A stretch of 64,000 nt of DNA from assembly GCA_020849665.1 (NCBI GenBank), contig JADLFX010000047.1, positions 1 through 64,000 of the forward strand. Direction: 5' to 3'. The DNA is from Planctomycetota bacterium (GTDB lineage Bacteria; Planctomycetota; UBA1135; UBA2386). Each line of letters begins with the position of its first letter. Position 1 is the stretch's first letter. This document shows, piece by piece, positions 32,797 to 40,965 of the stretch. The position numbers and the translations under genes were made by a program. The notes beneath the pieces were generated by a model. That model did no database searches. It saw nothing but the letters and a program-made list of their open reading frames with translations, and was not told the DNA's origin.

Positions 32797-34932
32797 ATGG
32801 CCCAGGCCCGCCTCGCCCTCGCCCTGTGCCTCGCCCTGGCCGCGCCGGCCCGCGCCCAGGAGCGGGCCGCCGTGGACTTCGCACGCGACGTCCACCCGAT
32901 CCTGGTGCGGCGCTGCGTGACCTGCCACGGGCCGGACACGCAGCGCGCCATGCTGCGCCTGGACGCGCGCGTGCCGGCGTTCGCCGGCGGCAGGTCGGGG
33001 AAGGTGATCGTGCCCGGGGATCCGGACGCGAGCCCGCTGGTGCAGCGGCTCGTCGATCCAGACCCCAGGCGGCGGATGCCGCGCAAGGAGGCGCCCCTGC
33101 CGGCGGGGGAGGTCGCGGTGCTGCGCGCGTGGATCGCGGCAGGGGCGCCCTGGCCGGCGGGCGTGGGACCCGACGTGGCGAGCGCGGTCCACTGGGCGTT
33201 CCGCGCGCCGGCGCCGCAGTCGCCGCCGGACGTGCGCGACCCGTGGGTGCGCAACCCGATCGACGCCTTCGTGCTCGCGCGGCTGCGCGCGGAGGGGCTC
33301 CCGGCCTCGCCCGAGGCCGACCGGCGCACGCTCCTGCGCCGCGTGCACCTGGACCTGACCGGGCTCCTGCCGTCGCCCGAAGAGGTGGAGACGTTCGTGG
33401 CCGACCCCGATCCGGACGCCTACGAGCGCGTGGTCGACCGCCTGCTGGCCTCGCCGCACTACGGCGAACGCATGGCGCGGGCGTGGCTGGATCTGGCGCG
33501 CTATGCGGATTCGGACGGCTACAGCATCGACGCTCCGCGGGTGATGTGGCGCTGGCGCGACTGGGTGGTGCGCGCGTTCCAGGAGGATCTGCCCTTCGAC
33601 CGCTTCACCATCGAGCAGATCGCCGGCGACCTGCTGCCCGACGCCGGCGACCGCACGCGGATCGCCACCGGCTTCCACCGCAACACGATGACCAACGAGG
33701 AGGGCGGCGTGGATCCCGAGGAGTTCCGGGTGGAGGCGGTGAAGGACCGGGTGAACACCACCGCCACCGTCTGGCTCGGCATCACGCTGGCCTGCGCGCA
33801 GTGCCACGACCACAAGTACGACCCGTTCAGCCAGCGTGAGTACTACCAGCTCTTCGCGTTCTTCGACGACGCCGACGAACACGACCTGCTGGTCGACGCT
33901 GCTGCGGTGCGCGACCGCAAGAACCGCCAGCAGGTGGCGGCCGCCAGCGCGCCGGTGCTGCGCCAGCGCGCGCAGCCGCGCGACACGCGCATCCAGGAGG
34001 CCGGCGATTTCACCCGGCCCGGCGCGCCGGTGCAGCCGGGGGTGCCCGCGGCGTTGCACCCCCTGGCGCCCGGCGCGGGCCGCGCCACCCGCCTGGATCT
34101 CGCGCGCTGGCTGGTCGCCGCCGACAACCCGCTCACCGCGCGGGTGCAGGTGAACCGGCTCTGGCTGCGCCTCTTCGGCACCGGGCTGGTGGCCACGGAC
34201 GAGGACTTCGGCAGCCAGGGCGAGGCCGCGAGCCATCCGGAACTGCTCGACTGGCTGGCCCGCGCGTTCGTGGCGGACGGCTGGTCGCACAAGCGCATCC
34301 TGCGCCGGATCGTCACCTCGGCCACCTACCGGCAGGCCTCGGTGGCCCGTGCCGACCTGAGCGCCCGCGATCCCGCCAATCGGCTCCTCGGCCGCCAGAC
34401 CCGCCTGCGCCTGGACGCCGAGCTGGTGCGCGACGTGGCCCTGTGTGCGTCGGGGCTGCTCAGCCGCGGCGTGGGAGGGCCGTCCGTGTTCCCACCCCAG
34501 CCCGAGGGCGTGCTGGCGCAGGGACAGGTGGAGCGGAAATGGGTGGTGAGCAGGGGCCAGGACCGGTACCGGCGCGGGCTCTACACGTTCCGTTGGCGGA
34601 TGACGCCGCACCCGGCGCTGGCCGTGTTCGACGCGCCCGCGGGGGTCGAGACCTGCACCCGCCGCACCCGCTCCAACACGCCGTTGCAGGCGCTGACCCT
34701 GCTGCACGACGAGGCGCTGCTGGAGTGCGCGCGCGCGCTCGCCGCGCGTGCGGTGCGCGACGCCGGCGGGGGCGACGCGGCGATCGCGCGGCTCTTCCTC
34801 TTCGCGGTGCAGCGCGAGCCCACGCCGCGCGAGCGCGCGGTGCTCTGGCGCCTCCTGGTCCAGACCGGCGGCGACTGGACCGCGGCGGCGCGCGCGGTCC
34901 TGAACCTCGACGAGGCGATCACGCGCGAATGA
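32797..34932 (+). CDS. Planctomycete-type cytochrome with DUF1549 and DUF1553 domains (second copy)
   Basis: A 711-residue exported protein paralogous to the one at 30185. Signal peptide 1-20 (LCLALAAPARA), PSCyt1 heme CVTCH (40-44), then DUF1549 with SPHYGERMARAWLDLARYAD, IATGFHRNTMTNEEGGVD and CAQCHDHKYDPFSQREYY. DUF1553 contains RVQVNRLWLRLFGTGLV and RRTRSNTPLQALTLLHDE. It is about 95 residues shorter, mostly in the linker between DUF1549 and DUF1553. Its stop overlaps the DUF1501 start by ATGA. The start is ATG 32797. Confidence 0.85.
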   Translation: MAQARLALALCLALAAPARAQERAAVDFARDVHPILVRRCVTCHGPDTQRAMLRLDARVPAFAGGRSGKVIVPGDPDASPLVQRLVDPDPRRRMPRKEAPLPAGEVAVLRAWIAAGAPWPAGVGPDVASAVHWAFRAPAPQSPPDVRDPWVRNPIDAFVLARLRAEGLPASPEADRRTLLRRVHLDLTGLLPSPEEVETFVADPDPDAYERVVDRLLASPHYGERMARAWLDLARYADSDGYSIDAPRVMWRWRDWVVRAFQEDLPFDRFTIEQIAGDLLPDAGDRTRIATGFHRNTMTNEEGGVDPEEFRVEAVKDRVNTTATVWLGITLACAQCHDHKYDPFSQREYYQLFAFFDDADEHDLLVDAAAVRDRKNRQQVAAASAPVLRQRAQPRDTRIQEAGDFTRPGAPVQPGVPAALHPLAPGAGRATRLDLARWLVAADNPLTARVQVNRLWLRLFGTGLVATDEDFGSQGEAASHPELLDWLARAFVADGWSHKRILRRIVTSATYRQASVARADLSARDPANRLLGRQTRLRLDAELVRDVALCASGLLSRGVGGPSVFPPQPEGVLAQGQVERKWVVSRGQDRYRRGLYTFRWRMTPHPALAVFDAPAGVETCTRRTRSNTPLQALTLLHDEALLECARALAARAVRDAGGGDAAIARLFLFAVQREPTPRERAVLWRLLVQTGGDWTAAARAVLNLDEAITRE

Positions 34933-36347
34933 ACCACGGTCTCGATCCATGGGCGGTGTCGCGCCGCTGGTTCCTGGGCCGGTGCGGCTTCGGCCTCGGC
35001 GCCGCGGCGCTGGCCGGCCTCGGCGCACCGCTGCCGGGCGCCGGGGCAACGGGCACGCGCGCCCCGCGCCGGCGCGTGCGGAACGTGATCTTCCTGTTCA
35101 TGGCCGGCGGTCCCAGCCAGCTCGAGCTCTTCGACTGGAAGCCCGAGCTGCAGCGCCGCCACGGCGAACCGGTGCCGGCGTCGCTGCTGGCGGGCAAGCG
35201 CTTCGCGTTCATGGACAGCTACTTCGCCAGGAAGCTGAGCCTGCTCGGCACCACGCGGCGCTTCGCCCGTCACGGCGAGCGCGGCACCTGGGTGTCGGAG
35301 CTGCTGCCCTGCACGGCGCGCGTGGTCGACCACCTGGCGATCGTGCGCACCCTGCAGACCGACGTGCCCAACCACGGGCCGGCGAAGGCCATGCTCAACA
35401 CCGGCTTCTTCCGCTACGGCCGTCCCAGCATGGGTGCGTGGGTGCTCTACGGCCTGGGCAGCGAGAGCCGCGACCTGCCGGGCTTCGTCGTGCTGGCCTC
35501 CGGTGTGCGCGGGCCGCGCGGCGGCGCGCTGAACTGGAACTCGGGTTTCCTGCCCACGGTGCACCAGGGCGTGCCGTTCCGGCCCGGGGCGGAGCCGATC
35601 CCCTACCTGCGCCGGCCCGCGGAGATCGCCGCGGACACGGAGGCGGAGACCGTCGCCGGCATCGCCGCGCTCAACCGCGAACGGCTCGCGGCCACCGGCG
35701 ACCCCGAGATCGCCACCCGGATCGCCCAATACGAGATGGCGTTCCGCATGCAGGCGCGCGCGCCCGAACTGCTGGATCTCCAGGGCGAGTCGCGCGCCGT
35801 CCTGGACCTGTACGGGGTCGAGCCGGGCCAGCCCTCGTTCGCGGCCAACTGCCTGCTGGCACGCCGCATGGTGGAGCGCGGCGTGCGCTTCGTGCAGCTC
35901 TACCACACCAACTGGGACAGCCACGGCGGCCCGCGCGAGAACCTCACCACCGATCTCGAGCGCGTCTGCCACGACGTGGACCGCGGCTGCGCGGCCCTGG
36001 TCCTCGATCTGCACGCCCGCGGGCTCCTGGACGAGACCCTGGTGGTGTGGAGCGGTGAGTTCGGCCGCACGCCGATCGGCGAGCCGCGCGAGACCGTGGG
36101 GCGCAACCACCATGTCGAGGCGGGCACGTTCTGGCTGGCCGGCGGCGGCGTGCGTCCGATGGATCTCGGCCGGACCGACGAACTGGGCTACGCCTCGGTC
36201 GAGGACCCGGTGCACGTGCACGACCTGCAGGCCACGATCCTGCACCTGCTCGGCATCGACCACGAGCAGCTGACCTTCCGCCACCAGGGACGCGAGTTCC
36301 GGCTCACCGACGTGGGCGGGCGGGTCGTGGGGAAACTCCTGGGCTAG
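34929..36347 (+). CDS. DUF1501 family protein (second copy)
   Basis: A 472-residue paralogue of the protein at 28781. An SRRWFLGRCGFGLGAAAL twin-arginine-like signal near the N-terminus is followed by FMAGGPSQLELFDWKP, RFVQLYHTNWDSHG, LVVWSGEFGRTPIGE, VGRNHHVEAGTFWLAGGG and the same [20 protein letters not shown] near the end. It is translationally coupled to the PSD1 gene before it. Its TAG stop is shared as CTAG with the convergent nucleotidyltransferase. Confidence 0.85.
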   Translation: MNHGLDPWAVSRRWFLGRCGFGLGAAALAGLGAPLPGAGATGTRAPRRRVRNVIFLFMAGGPSQLELFDWKPELQRRHGEPVPASLLAGKRFAFMDSYFARKLSLLGTTRRFARHGERGTWVSELLPCTARVVDHLAIVRTLQTDVPNHGPAKAMLNTGFFRYGRPSMGAWVLYGLGSESRDLPGFVVLASGVRGPRGGALNWNSGFLPTVHQGVPFRPGAEPIPYLRRPAEIAADTEAETVAGIAALNRERLAATGDPEIATRIAQYEMAFRMQARAPELLDLQGESRAVLDLYGVEPGQPSFAANCLLARRMVERGVRFVQLYHTNWDSHGGPRENLTTDLERVCHDVDRGCAALVLDLHARGLLDETLVVWSGEFGRTPIGEPRETVGRNHHVEAGTFWLAGGGVRPMDLGRTDELGYASVEDPVHVHDLQATILHLLGIDHEQLTFRHQGREFRLTDVGGRVVGKLLG

Positions 36348-37126
36348 GCATCGCGTGGTGGCACGCCGCGGCCGGCGAACGCGCGCCGCGCCGCGGCCAG
36401 GGTCTCCGGAGTGCCGATGTCGAACCAGCGTCCCGCGAACACCCGTCCCTCCACGGGCTCGCGGTCCACGAGCCAGGCGAAGAAGTGGCCCGGCGAATCG
36501 GGGTTGCCGCCCGCGTCGAGGTAGCGGTCCAGCCACTCGCGCAGGGCCGGCGGCACGAGGTAGAGGCAGATCGCCGCGTATGGCGTACGCGGGTCGTCGG
36601 GCTTCTCGCGCAGCGCGCGCAGGATGCCGTCCTCGCGCAGGTCGGCCTCGGCATAGGTGCGGGGCGGCACCGGCCCCTCGACCCTGCGCAGGGGCAGGAG
36701 CGTGCGGCGCGTCGCGAGGTAGCGCCGGGCGAACGGCGCGAGGTCGAAGTCGAGCAGATTGTCGCCACCGGCCACCACGTAGCCGGCCCCGGCCGGGATC
36801 CGCGTGTTCCACAGCGCGAGACGCAGGTCGCGCAGGGCGCCCAGCGCCTCGGCCGGCGTGTGCGCGCCGTCGTCGAGGACCTCGACGGGCAGCGCGGTGG
36901 TGCAGCCCGCGCGCCAGCGCACGAAGTCGTCGTGGAAGCGGGCGTTGCTGACCACCGTGACGCCGTGGACCGTGGCGGTCGCCAGCCAGCCGTCGACGAC
37001 GTGGCTCAGGAGCGGCCTGCCCCCGACCTCGAGCAGCGGCTTGGCCCGGTGCTCGGTGAGCGGGTAGAGGCGCGTGGCGAACCCGGCGGCCAGCACGACG
37101 AGGTGCAGGGTGTGCGCGCCGCTCAT
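36344..37126 (-). CDS. Sugar-phosphate nucleotidyltransferase
   Basis: A 260-residue NTP-transferase of the GalU/RmlA-like fold. The nucleotide-binding signature is LAAGFATRLYPLT followed by the catalytic lysine in AKPLLEVGGRPLL (about residues 12-37). GGDNLLDFD is the metal-binding Asp motif, and EKPDDPRTPY is the sugar-binding EK/P motif. It would join a sugar 1-phosphate to NMP, yielding an NDP-sugar. It directly follows a GHMP kinase (ATGA overlap), consistent with a kinase-plus-pyrophosphorylase salvage route for a free sugar or sugar acid. The specific sugar cannot be read from sequence. Confidence 0.82.
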   Translation of the reverse strand: MSGAHTLHLVVLAAGFATRLYPLTEHRAKPLLEVGGRPLLSHVVDGWLATATVHGVTVVSNARFHDDFVRWRAGCTTALPVEVLDDGAHTPAEALGALRDLRLALWNTRIPAGAGYVVAGGDNLLDFDLAPFARRYLATRRTLLPLRRVEGPVPPRTYAEADLREDGILRALREKPDDPRTPYAAICLYLVPPALREWLDRYLDAGGNPDSPGHFFAWLVDREPVEGRVFAGRWFDIGTPETLAAARRAFAGRGVPPRDA

Positions 37127-38046
37127 GCCGGCCCCGTCACGGTGGGGACCAGGGTGGCGAACCCCTCGCCCTGGTACACGGCGCGCAGCTCCGGGATCGC
37201 CTCCGCGCGCGCGGGCACCACCAGGATCGCCCCGCCGGAGCCGCAGAACTTGGTGGCGGCGCCGCGCTCGCGTCCGATCTCGATCATGCGCCGGTCGCGC
37301 GGGCGGATGGCGAAGAGCCGCGCGCGCAGGTCGAAGTTGCGGTTCACCAGGCGGCGCAGGGTCGCGTGGTCGCCCGCGTGCAGGGCCCGCAGGCCCTCCT
37401 CGACCAGCGGCCGGTACTCACGGACCACGGCATGCACCTCGGGATCGCCCTTCTGCCAGCGCTCGAACACCGGGTTGTGCACCTGCCCGGAGCTGGACTT
37501 GGGTTCGTGGTCGTACGCGATCAGGAGCGGCGGCAGCAGCGCCGGGTCCAGGCGCTCGGTGGAGCCCTCTGCGAACGGGGCGGCGAAGTCCATCGCCAAC
37601 ACGCCCTCGAACGCCTGGGCCAGCCGATCCATCGGCCCGCCGCGGATCCCCAGCACGTCCACTTCGGCCCGCAGCGCCAGCTCGGCGAGGACCAGCGGCG
37701 GCAGCGGCAGGTCGTGCCAGAGCGCGAGCGCGCGCAGCGCGGCGATCACGATCGCCGAGGAGCCGGCGAGGCCGACCTGCCGGGGGATGTCGGTCTGGAA
37801 TCGCAGCGCGCAGCTGCGGGCGGCGAGGCGCCCCTCCGGCACGCCCGCGGCCGCGGCGTGGGCGGCGAACACCGTGTGCGCGGCCCGGAGCAGGTCGTGC
37901 GGCAGGTCCGGCGCCGCGGCCGGGGTCGCCTCCACCACCGCCGCGCAGTCCGCGAAGGTGAACGCGATGCCCCGGCCGCCATAGAGGTCGCTCGGGTTGC
38001 CGAGCAGGCCGGCGCGCGGCAGCGCTCGCGTCTTGACAGGGGCCAT
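37123..38046 (-). CDS. GHMP family sugar (acid) kinase
   Basis: A 307-residue cytosolic kinase. Motif 1 is RAGLLGNPSDLYGGRG (sugar-binding), motif 2 the phosphate-binding RQVGLAGSSAIVIAALRAL, and motif 3 KFCGSGGAILVV near the C-terminus. The GNPSD motif recalls plant-type glucuronokinase and related heptose/fucose-type kinases, so the product is likely a sugar 1-phosphate. Coupled by ATGA to the nucleotidyltransferase at 36344, it forms a two-step activation pair. ATG 38046 places motif 1 at residue 10, as usual for the family. Confidence 0.8.
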   Translation of the reverse strand: MAPVKTRALPRAGLLGNPSDLYGGRGIAFTFADCAAVVEATPAAAPDLPHDLLRAAHTVFAAHAAAAGVPEGRLAARSCALRFQTDIPRQVGLAGSSAIVIAALRALALWHDLPLPPLVLAELALRAEVDVLGIRGGPMDRLAQAFEGVLAMDFAAPFAEGSTERLDPALLPPLLIAYDHEPKSSSGQVHNPVFERWQKGDPEVHAVVREYRPLVEEGLRALHAGDHATLRRLVNRNFDLRARLFAIRPRDRRMIEIGRERGAATKFCGSGGAILVVPARAEAIPELRAVYQGEGFATLVPTVTGPA

Positions 38047-38101
38047 CGCGGCCACAGAGTAGCGCACATCCGCGGCCGCCCGCTGGCGTGTCCCAGGCAC
38101 C

Positions 38102-39502
38102 ATGCAACGCGACGAAGCGACCACGATCCGCGGCCTGCCGGGCGTCGTCCCTCCCGACCCCGCGGCGCTCGCGGCGGACCGGGCCCAGCTGCTCGCGATC
38201 TCGGCGCTGCCGTGGCCGCGCCGCGCGCTGTCGTTCCTTGCGCGGGGCGGCCCGGCGTACCTGCAGAGTGCCCTCACCCTGGGTGGCGGCACGGCCTCGG
38301 CCGCGGTGCTCTCCGGCGCCGCATTCGGCTACGAGCTGCTCTGGGTGGCGCCGCTGGGCATGGCCATCGGCGTGCTGATGCTCGCCGCGCTCGCGCACCA
38401 GACCCTCTCGACCGGCGCGAACCCGCTCGCGGCGATGCGCGCCCACGCGGGTGCCGTGTATGCCTGGGGCTGGGCGCTGGGCGCGCTGATCGCGTCGGTG
38501 ATCTGGCACTTCCCCCAGTACGCCCTCGGCGCGGCGGTGCTGGCCGACCTCGGGGCCGGCGCGGGCATGGAGCTGCCGCGCCTGCCGCTCGGGCTCGCGA
38601 TCCTGGCGTGGAGCATCCTCTCCTCGCAGATGTACGGCAGCCGCGCGCGGTGGATGGCCTGGCTCGAACGCGTCGTGGTGCTCCTGGTGTGGGCCACGGT
38701 GGTGTGCTTCCTCGTGGTCGTGGTGGCCACCGGGATCCCCGACTGGGGCGCCCTCGCGCGCGGGTTCACGGCGTTCTCGATCCCGGCGCCGCGCGGCGGC
38801 GTGTCCGGCATGGAGCTTGCGCTCGGCGGGATGGCGGCTGCGGTGGTGGTGAACATGGTGTTCCTCTACCCCTATTCGCTGCTGGCGCGCGGCTGGGGGC
38901 GCGAGCATCGCCAGCGTGCCCGCTACGACCTGGGCTTCGGGCTCTTCGTTCCCTACGTCCTCGCCGTCAGCCTCGTCGTGATCGCGATGGCGAACACCGT
39001 GCACGGCTCGGGCGAATTCGCCGGGCGCCAGCTCTCGCCGGTCGAGGCGGCCCGCTGCTTCACCGGCGTGCTCGGGCCGGAGCTGGGCCGCGTGCTCTTC
39101 GACCTCGGCATCCTCGGGATGGTGCTGACGACGGTGACCATGCACATGGTGTGCGCCGGCTTCGCCTGCGCGGAACTCTGCGGGTGGCCCTTCGGCAGCT
39201 GGCGCCACCGGCTGGCCATGCTGCTGCCGGCGCCGGGCGTGCTGGGCAGCGTGCTGTGGCAGGAGCTGAGCGTCTACGTGGCGGTGCCCACCAGCATCCT
39301 CGTGGGCTGCCTGCTGCCGCTGGTGTACGTCGGCATCCTGCGGCTGCACCGCAGCCGCAGGTACCTGGGCGGCGACCGGCCGGAGGGCTGGCGCGGCCGC
39401 CTGTGGACGGCGGGCATGGCGCTGGCGATCCTCGTGGTGGTCGCGTTCCTCGGTTGGTACGTGGCGGCCAAGCGCTTCGGGTTCCTGGGAGCGAGTCGAT
39501 GA
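38102..39502 (+). CDS. Nramp-related transporter lacking the canonical DPGN motif
   Basis: A 466-residue protein with about 11 hydrophobic segments. The GPAYLQSALTLGGGTASAAVL segment aligns with Nramp TM1, but LGGGT stands where metal-binding DPGN is expected. In TM6, FLYPYSLLARGWG stands where MPHN..LHS is expected. FGYELLWVAPLGMAIGVLMLAALAHQTLS follows, as in Nramp TM2-TM3. Divalent metal transport by the usual site is therefore doubtful; a different substrate (Mg/Al-type homologues exist) is possible. The gene overlaps the Gfo/Idh oxidoreductase by ATGA. Confidence 0.65.
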   Translation: MQRDEATTIRGLPGVVPPDPAALAADRAQLLAISALPWPRRALSFLARGGPAYLQSALTLGGGTASAAVLSGAAFGYELLWVAPLGMAIGVLMLAALAHQTLSTGANPLAAMRAHAGAVYAWGWALGALIASVIWHFPQYALGAAVLADLGAGAGMELPRLPLGLAILAWSILSSQMYGSRARWMAWLERVVVLLVWATVVCFLVVVVATGIPDWGALARGFTAFSIPAPRGGVSGMELALGGMAAAVVVNMVFLYPYSLLARGWGREHRQRARYDLGFGLFVPYVLAVSLVVIAMANTVHGSGEFAGRQLSPVEAARCFTGVLGPELGRVLFDLGILGMVLTTVTMHMVCAGFACAELCGWPFGSWRHRLAMLLPAPGVLGSVLWQELSVYVAVPTSILVGCLLPLVYVGILRLHRSRRYLGGDRPEGWRGRLWTAGMALAILVVVAFLGWYVAAKRFGFLGASR

Positions 39503-40701
39503 GCGGGACCAGAGTGCGGATCGGCCTGATCGGATCGGGCTTCCTGGCGGAGACCCGTGCCCGCTGCTACCGGCGCGTGCACGGCATGCAGGTCGAACTC
39601 TTCGCCGTGGCCGCGCGCGGTGGGCCGCGTGCGCGCGAGTTCGCCGGGCGGCACGGGATCCCGCACGTGGCCGCGGGCGCCGACGCGCTCCTGGCCATGC
39701 CCGAGGTCGACCTCGTCGACCTCTGCGTGCCCAACGCCCTGCACCGCCCGCTGGCCGAGGCCGCGGCGCGCGCCGGCAAGGCGGTGGTGTGCACCAAGCC
39801 GCTCACCGCCTACGTCGGGCAGGACCTGCCGCCCGAGGCCGGCGACGCGATGGTGGCGGGGGTGGACCGCGCCCGGATGCTGGCCGTGGCCACGGCCGAC
39901 GCCGAGGCCATGGTGCAGGCCTGCGACCGTGCCGGGGTGCCGCTCTGCTACGGCGAGAACTGGGTGTACGCGCCGGCCATCCGGCGGGCGCGCGAACTCG
40001 CGGCGGCGGCCGGCGGTGTGGCCCTGGAGCTGCGCGGCGGCGAGCAGCACTCCGGCTCGCATTCGCCGTTCTCGCGCTCGTGGCGCCATGCCGGCGGCGG
40101 CGCGCTCCTGCGGCTGGGCGCGCACCCGCTGGGCGCGATCCTGCACTGGAAGCACCGCGAAGGAGTGCGCCTGCACGGCCGGCCCACGCGCGCGGTGGCG
40201 GTGAGCGCCGAGGTGGCCGACCTGAGCGGCGCGCGCGGGCTCGACCCCGCCAACACCCGGATCGCCACCGGCTGGGCTCCGGTCGAGAACTGGGGCTGCG
40301 CGGTCCTGCACTTCGACGACGGCACGCGCGCGCTGGCGTGGGGGAGCGACAACGTCCTGGGCGGGATGGAGAGCCGGCTCACGGTGCACGGCAGCAACTG
40401 CCACTTCACCTGCGACCTGAGCCCCAACCCCATGCTGCGGGCGTACGCGAGCGGCGACCGCACGTTCGGCGACGAATACCTGCTGGAGAAGCTCGACACC
40501 CAGGCGGGTTGGAGCACGCCGATGCCGGACGAGGACTGGACCTCGGGGCAGCAGGCGATGGCGCAGGCGTTCTGCGAGGCGGTGGCCCGGCGCGAGGCAC
40601 CGGAGAGCGACGGCGCGCTGGGCCGCGAGGTGGTGCGGGTGCTCTACGCCGCCTACCAGTCCGCGGCGGAGGGGCGCAGGGTCGCGATCGCGGGCGGCTG
40701 A
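39499..40701 (+). CDS. Gfo/Idh/MocA family oxidoreductase
   Basis: A 400-residue NAD(P)-dependent dehydrogenase family protein. The Rossmann glycine motif is GLIGSGFLAETRARCYRR; the usual EKP is seen as CTKPLTA; the substrate domain contains GAHPLGAILHWKHREG with the family's conserved histidine in a GxHxxD-like segment (here GAHPLGA, aspartate absent). Such enzymes act on sugars, inositols or their lactones, and are abundant in planctomycetes. The ATGA overlap with the transporter implies a shared substrate, but the missing Asp leaves catalysis uncertain. Confidence 0.75.
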   Translation: MSGTRVRIGLIGSGFLAETRARCYRRVHGMQVELFAVAARGGPRAREFAGRHGIPHVAAGADALLAMPEVDLVDLCVPNALHRPLAEAAARAGKAVVCTKPLTAYVGQDLPPEAGDAMVAGVDRARMLAVATADAEAMVQACDRAGVPLCYGENWVYAPAIRRARELAAAAGGVALELRGGEQHSGSHSPFSRSWRHAGGGALLRLGAHPLGAILHWKHREGVRLHGRPTRAVAVSAEVADLSGARGLDPANTRIATGWAPVENWGCAVLHFDDGTRALAWGSDNVLGGMESRLTVHGSNCHFTCDLSPNPMLRAYASGDRTFGDEYLLEKLDTQAGWSTPMPDEDWTSGQQAMAQAFCEAVARREAPESDGALGREVVRVLYAAYQSAAEGRRVAIAGG

Positions 40702-40965
40702 CCGCTCGGGAGATGCCGGCCACCAGGAGCCGGCGGCGCGCCTGGGCGGGGGGCACCGTGGCGCGCACCCATCGGGGCACGGCCAACGCGATCCAGGCGG
40801 CCCGGATCGTCCTGGCGGGCGGCTGCGGAGTGCCCGAAGGGAAGCGGACCGTGCGAATCGCTGTGCCACTCACGCGCCGTCCTCCGCTGGACGCACGGGG
40901 GGACGCCGGACTGCGCGGGCGCAGCCGGACGTGCCTCCCCGCGACGATCCGCACGGGCTCCTGCC

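Noticed and set aside
29219..32920. Plus-strand open frame of 1233 codons antisense to the DUF1501 and PSD1 genes
   Set aside because: It runs opposite two genes with clear domains; its product is arginine/histidine-rich without any domain. Long antisense frames are expected at this GC content.
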